From JAVBNU01 sp031551265 (GTDB taxonomy: Bacteria > Cyanobacteriota > Vampirovibrionia > Gastranaerophilales > Gastranaerophilaceae): 6,673 nucleotides of DNA. The position numbers were made by a program, and so were the translations under genes. The stretch's first letter is position 1. Every line of letters starts with the position of its first letter. The stretch spans positions 1-6,673 of the forward strand of contig JAVBNU010000002.1 in assembly GCA_031551265.1 (NCBI GenBank), given 5' to 3'. Under the pieces are notes generated by a model that was given only the letters and a program-made list of their open reading frames with translations, was not told where the DNA came from and made no database searches. Of this stretch, positions 1 to 5,852 are shown in pieces.

Positions 1-247
1 GAACGCAACATGCCGCCTCTTGTCATGTGGGCGCACGCTTACTGGTCGGCCGTTGCTTGACGAAAGCTTCGCGGGGGCTGCCCGCCCCCCCCACACCCCC
101 GTCCAGCGCCGCGGCGCTGGACCCGCATGGGTGGATTATTCCGTGACTTTTGGGTGTGCGATTTGCTTGACAAGTTCACTCTTGTGCGCGTTTTTCAAGT
201 TAGTTGACTATAAACACTACAAATCTATTCATGCATTATTTGTTTTA
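1..247. other. GC-rich flank without a supported gene
   Basis: This stretch lies downstream of the EPS operon and I see no supportable gene in it. Positions about 1-150 are clearly GC-rich, with runs of C and G, in sharp contrast to the AT-rich EPS genes that follow. It contains a perfect 22-bp palindrome (101-122) and shorter G/C inverted repeats (GGGGGC at 73-78 with GCCCCC at 84-89). Neither is followed by a T-run on either strand, so neither is a standard intrinsic terminator. The open frame at 20-283 is low-complexity and has no ribosome binding site. My reading is a non-coding, possibly dispersed, repeat at the edge of the variable EPS locus. The repeat status is inference. Confidence 0.5.
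101..122. repeat. Perfect 22-bp GC-rich palindrome
   Basis: The half-site GTCCAGCGCCG is followed directly by its exact reverse complement, with a CCGCGG centre. It lies just after a C-rich run. There is no T-tract on either side, so a Rho-independent terminator is unlikely. It could be part of a dispersed palindromic element. The symmetry is directly visible; the role is unknown. Confidence 0.6.
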
Positions 248-270
248 TTATTGCCAATAAAACAAATAAT
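235..270. repeat. 15-bp perfect AT-rich inverted repeat over the epsG stop codon
   Basis: ATTATTTGTTTTATT (235-249) is exactly complementary to 256-270, with a 6-nt loop (ATTGCC). The stop codon of the EpsG-like gene (248-250) lies at the loop edge of one arm, so the hairpin forms at the 3' end of the EPS operon transcript. The stem is almost all A-T and no U-run follows it on the minus strand, so it is at best a weak terminator. It could instead act as a 3' stabilising hairpin. Confidence 0.55.
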
Positions 271-1309
271 TATCTATACTTAGAGTTCCTCCTTGCGTAG
301 AAATTACAAAATATAATGCTCCTATTACACCTAAAATAGTGGCCATTATTCTCTTATCATCCTTTTTTTGCAGCAATACGGTATTTGGGATAAGAACCAT
401 ATTTGCATTTACAAAATAATAAGCCATTCGTCCGAGCTGACTGTTGTTAAATGCTAACATTGTAAAAATAATATTTAAACATGACATGCACAATAAAATC
501 GATGTCTCGTGACAAAAAAAACCATTTTCATCGACATCATTGTTGAAAATGGTACAAAAAAGTGGAATGAGAACTGCGATAATCGGGAGAAGAATATTCA
601 TGTTATATCCTTCTTCAAAGTCATAAATATTATATTTTTCAGGCATAAACTTAGAGATAAGCTCGACTAATAGTGTTTTATATAATAAAGCTAAAGCCGA
701 TATTGTTATGAAAATATATGATTTAGCCTTATTGAGTTTTACTTTGTGGAGAAACAAAACTATAAAAAAAACAGCTGCTGAATTATGAAAAATAGTTGCC
801 AACACAAGCAACGGTATAGCAAACTTTATTTTTTTATTAAGCACTAACACAAGTGCTAACATACAAAACGAAATTGCCAGTGACTGTTTTAGCCCAGACA
901 TATACACCGTAAATAATCCTATTGAAACAAATAAAAAAACTGAAAAATAGATATTTTTAGAATACTTATAGAAAAAATAAAACGTAAATAAGCACATAAG
1001 GAAAGATGTTACAAACAAATATTGTTGAAAATTCAATCCAATTTTATTACATATATAATTAAAGAAATGAAATCCGATTTCATTTCTGCTGGCTATATTA
1101 TCAAGCACTTCTTGATATATCGTGTATCTATATTGATATTGCACTGTATCACATCCAACAGATACTGCTCTAAGTCCTATAATAGCGGTGAAGCAAATTG
1201 TAGTGTACAGGTAATATCCTTTTTTATGTGAAACCGCATATGGTGTCCTAACTCCATATTCATAAACTGGTAAACTCACAATAAATAGTAAAAAAAAGTA
1301 AATTATCAT
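248..1309 (-). CDS. EpsG-family exopolysaccharide polymerase (Wzy-like)
   Basis: This is a 353-residue polytopic membrane protein, close to the usual size of EpsG. I count about ten to eleven hydrophobic segments, the first at residues 1-14 and the last near 321-337. EpsG-type signatures are visible: GLRAVSVGCDTVQY at 45-58 (family pattern LRxxxVGxDTxxY), GLKQSLA at 139-145 (usually GxRQxxA) and ATIFHNSA at 171-178 (the A..FH.SA motif). By family knowledge it would polymerise lipid-linked repeat units at the outer face of the membrane. I start it at the ATG at 1307-1309 because AGGAG lies 4 nt upstream, inside the 10-nt gap after the preceding glycosyltransferase. A longer frame from GTG at 1351 has no ribosome binding site and would overlap that gene. 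It is the last and most AT-rich gene of the operon. The family call is fairly secure; sugar specificity cannot be read. Confidence 0.82.
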   Translation of the reverse strand: MIIYFFLLFIVSLPVYEYGVRTPYAVSHKKGYYLYTTICFTAIIGLRAVSVGCDTVQYQYRYTIYQEVLDNIASRNEIGFHFFNYICNKIGLNFQQYLFVTSFLMCLFTFYFFYKYSKNIYFSVFLFVSIGLFTVYMSGLKQSLAISFCMLALVLVLNKKIKFAIPLLVLATIFHNSAAVFFIVLFLHKVKLNKAKSYIFITISALALLYKTLLVELISKFMPEKYNIYDFEEGYNMNILLPIIAVLIPLFCTIFNNDVDENGFFCHETSILLCMSCLNIIFTMLAFNNSQLGRMAYYFVNANMVLIPNTVLLQKKDDKRIMATILGVIGALYFVISTQGGTLSIDNYLFYWQ

Positions 1310-1319
1310 TTTTCTCCTA

Positions 1320-2411
1320 TTATCTACATAACAAAATATTTTGAAAAACACTCAAAAAATTTCTATAATCGAATAATTCAGTTCCTACGGATCCGTTTTT
1401 TTTAAAAATTAATTTTTCTCTAATATTAATAAACTCATTAAGATCATCCAGCAAAATACTGTTGCTTTCATCAAGGTATTCGTCAATGTTACTAAATCGA
1501 TTTGCGATAACAGGAGTTCCGCATGCAAGTGCTTCAACAACTTTTGTCGGAAACCCAGCTTGAACAACTTTATTTTTCTGGCGTAACACAACGGCCCAGT
1601 CAGCTTCTTTCGTCATTCGCACAACATGACTATTTGATATCCGTCCCCAAAAGGTCACACGTCTTCCCACATACTTGCAGTTATACATTTTATTAAACTG
1701 TTTTTCCGTAATTCCAATCACAGCTAAGTGTAACTCTTTGCCAATATCTATTTTTTCGACAACATCAATAATAAGGTCCAGTTTTTCTTTTTGTGCACTC
1801 GGTTCTCCGGCATAAATCATGTTCAAGCAATCAGTGTTTTTCTCTACTGACACTTTCCATTTATCTTCGCTCAAATCAACCAGCGGAGGTATTTTGACTG
1901 TTATCACCTTATCTTTGTAATACTGATAGAGATATTCACTAATGGCAATTATACTATCCATTTTTGGATGCACATACCTCATTCTTAGTTCTGTATCAAG
2001 CCATTTGGCTAAACTAAACACTGGATTACCAACCGGCACATACCACTCAGTTGCATCTGCAATACACTTAATATTTTTGTCTCTACAATACTTTCTTAAC
2101 TTGTAAAGTGCTATGGCTGGATAGTTATACGAAATCACCGCAGTCGATTTGCATTCTTTTATCAAGGATATTACTTTTTTACAACTTAAAAGATACTCTC
2201 TTTTTCTTTCTCGTTTGTACTCAAAGCATCTAAATTCTTCGTAACTCACCCAGCGTGCCTCATAAATTCCACTATGTGTTAATGCATTCAAAAATACAAC
2301 TTCATATCCAATGTCTCGAAATGCCTTTGCATTTGCAATGACACGCAAAGCAGCAGCATTTTTATCCGGCAATTCAAATCCACCAACATACAAAATTTTC
2401 CCTCTATGCAT
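1320..2411 (-). CDS. GT4-like glycosyltransferase (EPS)
   Basis: This 363-residue protein has the layout of a GT-B fold glycosyltransferase. The N-terminal Rossmann half begins with KILYVGGFELPDKNAAALRV (residues 5-24), the start of many GT4 enzymes. The C-terminal half begins near NMIYAGEPSAQKEKLDLII (197-215). The donor-binding region is FPTKVVEALACGTPVIA (287-303). The first Glu of the classical EX7E motif is Ala here and only the second Glu (293) remains, a variation seen in some GT4 branches. It should add one sugar to the lipid-linked repeat on the cytoplasmic side. The ATG at 2411 is preceded by AAGGAA with a 9-nt spacer. It lies after a decayed dehydrogenase remnant and 10 nt before the EpsG-like gene. 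Donor and acceptor are unknown. No signal peptide or membrane segment is seen. Confidence 0.8.
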   Translation of the reverse strand: MHRGKILYVGGFELPDKNAAALRVIANAKAFRDIGYEVVFLNALTHSGIYEARWVSYEEFRCFEYKRERKREYLLSCKKVISLIKECKSTAVISYNYPAIALYKLRKYCRDKNIKCIADATEWYVPVGNPVFSLAKWLDTELRMRYVHPKMDSIIAISEYLYQYYKDKVITVKIPPLVDLSEDKWKVSVEKNTDCLNMIYAGEPSAQKEKLDLIIDVVEKIDIGKELHLAVIGITEKQFNKMYNCKYVGRRVTFWGRISNSHVVRMTKEADWAVVLRQKNKVVQAGFPTKVVEALACGTPVIANRFSNIDEYLDESNSILLDDLNEFINIREKLIFKKNGSVGTELFDYRNFLSVFQNILLCR

Positions 2412-2501
2412 AAAATCACTTTCCTTGTTATTTGCAAATTTCCACTAAACCTCTCGAATGCTCCATCCGGCCAGAACTTAAAGTTGCTTTCAAGTTTTCG
2501 C

Positions 2502-2681
2502 TTAGGCAGCCGCATAGCAATAAAATCCATACCAGAAACAGTTCGGATTCACGTTCTGGAATAGAAACACTAAATTGTATTTTAAAAATGCTACGGCAAT
2601 CGGCATGCCAATATAGCCCGAATCAATAAATGAAATTTTTTCGGTTCTATTTGAAATTTTGTTATAAAGCGCTTGATACAT
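2502..2681 (-). pseudogene. 5' remnant of a nucleotide-sugar dehydrogenase
   Basis: A 59-residue frame begins at ATG 2679-2681 and overlaps the end of the upstream glycosyltransferase by 20 nt. A good ribosome binding site (GGAGAG, 7-nt spacer) precedes it. Residues 1-33 (MYQALYNKISNRTEKISFI, then GYIGMPIAVAF at 22-32) resemble the N-terminus of UDP-sugar dehydrogenases of the WecC/TviB type, which typically read KIxVIGLGYVGMPIAVAFAK. The first glycine of the nucleotide-binding GLGYVG motif has become Asp20. After residue 33 the resemblance stops, the frame becomes Cys/Phe/Tyr-rich and it ends at TAA. The other 350-plus residues of such an enzyme are missing. I infer that an in-operon dehydrogenase gene (making uronic-acid-type sugar nucleotides) was deleted, leaving its translation start. 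The remaining ~90 bp to the next gene are not recognisable. Confidence 0.6.
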
Positions 2682-3807
2682 TACTTTTCTCTCCTAATTC
2701 ATGAAACCCCATTGTTTGTGTAATCACTCTGTTTACAATACGGACATCAAATATCTTTTCAGCCAATTCACGTCCAGCTTGTCCCATGCGCAAAACAGTT
2801 GTAAAATTCTGAGACAGCTCCAACATCTTTTCTACCAGTATTTCTGTATTACGGGCGGGCACCAAATACCCATTAATCCCATTTTGAACCGTTTCTCGGC
2901 ATCCTGGTGCATCAGTAGTAATAACTACACGACCAGAAGCCATAGCTTCTAATACCGTTTTAGGTGTCCCTTCCCGATAAGAAGGAAGGACAAAGACGCT
3001 ACATTGATCCATATATGGCTTTATATCGCGTTGCTCCCCATAATATTCGACTATACCTGATGAAACATATTGTTCTAATTCTTCTTTTTTTAGTGCAGTC
3101 GGATTTGTGTCATAAGGACCGACTATCATGCAACGTATATTATTATTCTTTTCCTTTAATGTTTTACATGCATCAAGATATTCCTGTATCCCTTTATCTC
3201 TTATCAAACGCCCAATATATAAAAAACAAGGACTTTTGGGCAAGGGTGTTGGTTTGAAGATTTCTGTGTTAACGCCGGATCCGCTCAAATAAGCTACTTT
3301 TTCTTCCGATAAAATCTTGCGTTTAAAAAACTCACTACTGTCATCTTTGTTTTGAAAAAAAACTTTTTTACTATTCTTCAGAGAAATTTTATATTCTATC
3401 GTTAATAATTTTCCTATGATTTTGTCTTGCCATCTATCAGACATATAAACAGAACCCAAACCAGCAATTAAAGGGTAAACCTCGTTGTTCTTGAGCAATC
3501 TAGCTGCAAGGCCACCGTAAATAACTGTCTTTGCATGATATGAAAATACTTTGTCTGGTCGTTCCTCCTTTAATATTTTTGTAATTGAAAGCAGTGATTT
3601 TAAATCTTTTATCGGATTAGTGCTATTACGATTAACATTAATTTGACGGTACTTTATTTTTTCGTTACGGAATTCCTTTTCCCATTTTTCTTCTGGTTCA
3701 TTCGCTATTGCAACGACTTCACAACCCAACGCAACAAACAACTTCATCATATCCATACGGAACCAAAAAAATGATGGTGTATGACTGGATAAAACAGCAA
3801 TCTTCAC
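2662..3807 (-). CDS. GT4 glycosyltransferase, PglA-like
   Basis: This 381-residue enzyme shows textbook GT4 features. The N-terminus MKIAVLSSHTPSFFWFRMDMM resembles the PglA/WbnK-like branch, which acts right after the initiating sugar. Other motifs are SGSGVNTEIFKP (175-186), YIGRLIRDKGI (197-207, start of the donor-binding half), PSYREGTPKTVLEAMASG (275-292) and GCRETV with NGYLV (302-315). The catalytic EX7E motif is complete (E279, E287). It likely transfers the second sugar, often GalNAc, hexose or uronic acid, to the undecaprenyl-diphospho-sugar made by the upstream transferase; that specificity is inference. The start is GTG at 3805-3807, overlapping the upstream stop as GTGA, with AAGAGG 7 nt before it, so translation is probably coupled. 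It is cytoplasmic, and no membrane segment is seen. Confidence 0.87.
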   Translation of the reverse strand: MKIAVLSSHTPSFFWFRMDMMKLFVALGCEVVAIANEPEEKWEKEFRNEKIKYRQINVNRNSTNPIKDLKSLLSITKILKEERPDKVFSYHAKTVIYGGLAARLLKNNEVYPLIAGLGSVYMSDRWQDKIIGKLLTIEYKISLKNSKKVFFQNKDDSSEFFKRKILSEEKVAYLSGSGVNTEIFKPTPLPKSPCFLYIGRLIRDKGIQEYLDACKTLKEKNNNIRCMIVGPYDTNPTALKKEELEQYVSSGIVEYYGEQRDIKPYMDQCSVFVLPSYREGTPKTVLEAMASGRVVITTDAPGCRETVQNGINGYLVPARNTEILVEKMLELSQNFTTVLRMGQAGRELAEKIFDVRIVNRVITQTMGFHELGEKSNVSSAL

Positions 3808-4436
3808 TTAACAACAGCCTCTTTTTCCTTTTCTTCAGTTACCACAATACCTGTACTACCCTCGACTACACCATCACGCTTTAGCACTTTAAAAATCGTA
3901 CCAAAGAAGCATTTTATATCCATTTTCAAATTGATTTTATCTATGTATTCGCCATCTAGAGCAGCTTTGACCGAAATTTCAAGTGCATCTCGACCATTTA
4001 TCTGTGCCCAGCCGGTGAGGCCGGGGCGGACATCGTTTGCGCCGTATTTATCGCGTTCTTCAACTAAGTCAGTTTGATTCCAGAGTGCTGGACGGGGTCC
4101 AATAATACTCATCTGTCCAATAAAGATATTCCAAATTTGCGGCAGTTCATCAAGGCTTGTTTTGCGCAGGAATTTCCCGACTTTGGTAATCCACTCTTCC
4201 GGGTTTGTTAGCATATGCGTTGGAACATCGTGAGGTGTATCGATTTTCATTGTACGAAATTTTAGAATGTTAAAATACGTTTTATGTATGCCGATTCGCT
4301 TTTGCTTAAATAATACCGGGCCTCGGCTGTCGATTCTAATAGCAATAATCAATATCAGGTATACGGGCGACAGTATTATTAACCCTAAAAAGCTCAGCAC
4401 GATATCGATTAGCCGCTTTCCAAATCGACAGTACAT
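3804..4436 (-). CDS. Undecaprenyl-phosphate sugar phosphotransferase (PglC/EpsL type)
   Basis: This 210-residue protein is a short monotopic phosphoglycosyl transferase. It has only the catalytic domain and lacks the extra N-terminal membrane domain of WcaJ-type enzymes. One N-terminal hydrophobic re-entrant helix with a Ser-Pro break is visible (about residues 8-34). Family motifs follow in order: GPVLFKQKRIG (39-49), KFRTM (59-63), SLDELPQ with the catalytic Asp96-Glu97 dyad (94-100), SIIGPRP (110-116) and RPGLTGWAQINGR (137-149). It transfers a sugar-1-phosphate from a UDP-sugar to undecaprenyl phosphate, the first membrane step of EPS assembly. I chose the ATG at 4434-4436 because AAGGAG lies 6 nt upstream; an in-frame TTG 18 nt earlier has no such site. 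The 24-nt gap after the acyltransferase gene is typical of the EpsL/EpsM-type pairing. The charged Glu/Lys-rich tail is non-conserved. Confidence 0.92.
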   Translation of the reverse strand: MYCRFGKRLIDIVLSFLGLIILSPVYLILIIAIRIDSRGPVLFKQKRIGIHKTYFNILKFRTMKIDTPHDVPTHMLTNPEEWITKVGKFLRKTSLDELPQIWNIFIGQMSIIGPRPALWNQTDLVEERDKYGANDVRPGLTGWAQINGRDALEISVKAALDGEYIDKINLKMDIKCFFGTIFKVLKRDGVVEGSTGIVVTEEKEKEAVVK

Positions 4437-4460
4437 GATATTCTCCTTGTACAAATCAAA

Positions 4461-5117
4461 CTATATTTCAGCAACTTCTTTTCTCACTGCAACACCACAA
4501 TTTATATGTGTCCCGTCTGCTAAAACAACATCCCTATCCACAATCGCCCCAGAACTCACGATACACCCTACGCCAATTTTTGCATTTGCTCCAATCATTA
4601 CTTTGGGTTCGATCAACGTGCCATAACCCACCTGTGCGCTAGGGGATATAGTCACTGTAGGATCAATCAACGTCGGAATAATAAAACCTGCTTTAGCCAG
4701 CGTGCCAATCCACTTCATACGTAATTGATCGTCGCCTACAGAAGGAATCGCAATTGGATATTCCAAAAGAAATTGAACGCAATCTTGGCATTTTCCAATG
4801 ATGTATGGGCTTTTTGCATGATCATCTAAAAATGCAATTTTGTGAAAAACGCCAATGGATTGAGCGACCTCTTTGACCACTAGTCCCTGACCACCCGCAC
4901 CAAGTATCAGTAAGTTCATTCTCCTAACAGATAACAAGGCACCGTTTGCAAGATGGGCGCTTGTACTTATGAGCATATCACGTTTTAGCACGGCCTCATC
5001 ATAGGTCTTGCCATAACAATATCCATATACAATTCTGCCGTTTTCGTCACGGTCTTTTATGTATCGAGCCTCATAGCGTCCATCAGCTCGTAGATGGACA
5101 TTTTGCCCTGTTCTCAA
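4461..5117 (-). CDS. NeuD/PglD-type sugar acyltransferase with integrase-like N-terminal domain
   Basis: This 218-residue fusion heads the operon. Residues 1-53 (RTGQNVHLRADGRYEARYIK and on through VYGYCYGKTYDEA) match the style of the arm-type DNA-binding domain at the start of Firmicutes tyrosine integrases, but no catalytic recombinase domain follows. From residue 67 it reads MNLLILGAGGQGLVVKEVA, the usual start of NeuD/PglD acyltransferases with a small Rossmann-like substrate domain. A left-handed beta-helix of hexapeptide repeats follows (about 152-208, e.g. IDPTVTISPSAQVGYGTLIEP). Such enzymes acetylate amino-sugar nucleotides using acetyl-CoA. The position of the catalytic His (normally GAIVDHD) is Arg195 (IVDRD), and the helix ends early at about 150 residues against ~200 for the family. 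AAGGAG touches the ATG at 5123 but lies 6 nt from the TTG at 5117, and homologues start at that residue, so I prefer TTG. A second AGGAG lies only 1 nt before the internal Met67, a vestige of the original start. Confidence 0.8.
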   Translation of the reverse strand: MRTGQNVHLRADGRYEARYIKDRDENGRIVYGYCYGKTYDEAVLKRDMLISTSAHLANGALLSVRRMNLLILGAGGQGLVVKEVAQSIGVFHKIAFLDDHAKSPYIIGKCQDCVQFLLEYPIAIPSVGDDQLRMKWIGTLAKAGFIIPTLIDPTVTISPSAQVGYGTLIEPKVMIGANAKIGVGCIVSSGAIVDRDVVLADGTHINCGVAVRKEVAEI

Positions 5118-5123
5118 ATCCAT

Positions 5124-5129
5124 CTCCTT
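5124..5129 (-). promoter_or_regulatory. Ribosome binding site deciding a TTG start
   Basis: AAGGAG on the minus strand abuts the ATG at 5121-5123 (spacer 0), which is too close for efficient initiation. It is 6 nt from the in-frame TTG at 5115-5117. This supports TTG as the start of the acyltransferase fusion. The geometry is directly visible; initiation at TTG is inferred. Confidence 0.55.
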
Positions 5130-5173
5130 GGCTAACGCCTAACCTTTTATACGGCATTTAACTCTTGTGATAA

Positions 5174-5202
5174 ATATTACCATTAACTTTCTAATTTGTC
5201 AA
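5174..5202 (-). promoter_or_regulatory. Near-consensus sigma-A promoter of the EPS operon
   Basis: On the minus strand TTGACA (5197-5202) and TAATAT (5174-5179) are separated by exactly 17 nt. Transcription should begin near 5167, giving a leader of about 50 nt before the acyltransferase start. There is no room for a long attenuator. A small TGAAA/TTTCA dyad at 5223-5235 lies about 20 bp upstream of the -35 and might bind a regulator, though it is short enough to be chance. All downstream minus-strand genes are close enough to be served by this promoter. Confidence 0.8.
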
Positions 5203-5457
5203 TACCAATGACTATGAATAATTGAAATATTTTCATATATTAGTGGTCAACTGGATTCCGCGAAATGTAAATAAAATATTATTTTTATCCTCCTGTGAAA
5301 AGGTATTTCTTTTATGGGGATGGTTTGTGAGTTAATTGGTTTATTCGATTGACAAATCCACTTCACTCAGGAATTTGTACCTGATATTTCGCTTTGCTCA
5401 ATGCTTGGAGCTAAAGTCAACAAGGCACCTCCACCAACATAGCCCATGGTTTCCGAA

Positions 5458-5514
5458 GCAAAAATCAGCAGCATATCAATCATTTTTTTTGATTGATACG
5501 CTGCTGATTTTTGC
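5458..5514. terminator. Long hairpin, possible bidirectional terminator
   Basis: Arms of 25 bp (5458-5482 and 5490-5514) match at 24 of 25 positions around a 7-nt T loop. The outer stem reads GCAAAAATCAGCAGC. The one mismatch is A.C in plus-strand RNA but becomes a G.U wobble in minus-strand RNA. Each arm has a stretch of five A or T residues at the outer end, as in bidirectional intrinsic terminators. No gene clearly ends here on either strand, so it may insulate the divergent units or be a leftover of a lost gene or small mobile element. Confidence 0.5.
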
Positions 5515-5549
5515 ATGAAATGTCAATTTTTTGATAGAACAAAGATACT

Positions 5550-5572
5550 AGCTAGATTCTATCCATCTAGCT
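5550..5572. repeat. Short inverted repeat AGCTAGAT / ATCTAGCT
   Basis: Perfect 8-bp arms at 5550-5557 and 5565-5572 flank a 7-nt loop. A second pair, GATAGAA (5533-5539) with TTCTATC (5557-5563), overlaps it, so the two foldings exclude each other. No adjacent gene start explains it. Confidence 0.35.
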
Positions 5573-5705
5573 GTGGGAGGGGGAAAAGGGAAAAATGGCG
5601 AATCAGCTCATTTTCCTCAAAATAAAACAGATAATTGTTAAATCCAGATCTATGCCTATTTCAGTTTAGAAAAATCCACCGAAAAGGTATGTTTTGGAAA
5701 TTATA

Positions 5706-5729
5706 ACAAAATATATATCGATATTTTGT
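5706..5729. promoter_or_regulatory. AT-rich dyad just upstream of the plus-strand promoter
   Basis: ACAAAATAT (5706-5714) pairs with ATATTTTGT (5721-5729) around a 6-nt centre. It lies 12 bp before the candidate -35 at 5742, a place typical for an activator or repressor site. It is only a symmetry observation, and in AT-rich DNA it could be chance. Confidence 0.3.
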
Positions 5730-5741
5730 AACATCTCATAA

Positions 5742-5770
5742 TTGACAAATTTCGGAAAAAAAGTTATTCT
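5742..5770 (+). promoter_or_regulatory. Candidate promoter of the secreted-protein gene
   Basis: TTGACA (5742-5747) matches the -35 consensus exactly. TATTCT (5765-5770) follows after 17 nt and matches four of six -10 positions. Transcription would start near 5777, giving a leader of about 190 nt before the gene at 5970. The stretch ATTGACAAATT here is also present, inverted, at the -35 of the EPS promoter. Confidence 0.55.
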
Positions 5771-5812
5771 GAGTTTGAAGTATTTATCACATTCAATACA
5801 TATTTGTAATAT

Positions 5813-5852
5813 TTCTTTCATTACTTCTTTTGAGACACGGTTTGAAAGAAGT
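5813..5852 (+). promoter_or_regulatory. Leader with mutually exclusive short stems
   Basis: TTCTTTCA (5813-5820) can pair with TGAAAGAA (5843-5850), while ACTTCTTT (5823-5830) can pair with AAAGAAGT (5845-5852). Both use the same 3' strand, so only one can form. GAAGTATTTAT occurs at 5777-5787 and again at 5848-5858. There is no recognised riboswitch or T-box pattern, so a regulatory role is speculation. Confidence 0.25.

Noticed and set aside
1..60. Open frame from the left edge ending at TGA (…VMWAHAYWSAVA), possible 3' end of an upstream plus-strand gene
   Set aside because: Only 19 codons are visible and no family is recognisable, so it cannot be told from chance.
20..283. Plus-strand frame of 87 codons over the GC-rich flank
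   Set aside because: No ribosome binding site, low-complexity Pro/Arg/Gly sequence, and its end crosses into the EpsG-like gene; best seen as a chance frame through a palindromic block.
2288..2530. Minus-strand 80-codon frame (MDFIAMRLPKRKLE…) overlapping the glycosyltransferase start
   Set aside because: It overlaps the well-supported glycosyltransferase by over 100 bp in another frame and has no recognised family; part of the gene-decay region instead.
4461..5123. Functional tyrosine recombinase controlling phase variation
   Set aside because: Only the arm-type domain is present; no catalytic R-H-R-Y core is encoded in the window.
5367..5483. Minus-strand 38-codon frame (MIDMLLIFASETMGYVGGGA…), peptide-like
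   Set aside because: No Shine-Dalgarno sequence, and its start codon lies in the loop of the 5458-5514 hairpin; a small hydrophobic peptide is not excluded but is unsupported.
5595..5669. Plus-strand 24-codon frame (MANQLIFLKIKQ…) after a GGGAGG-rich tract
   Set aside because: The purine tract is a poor match in spacing, no promoter is evident before it, and the peptide has no recognisable features.
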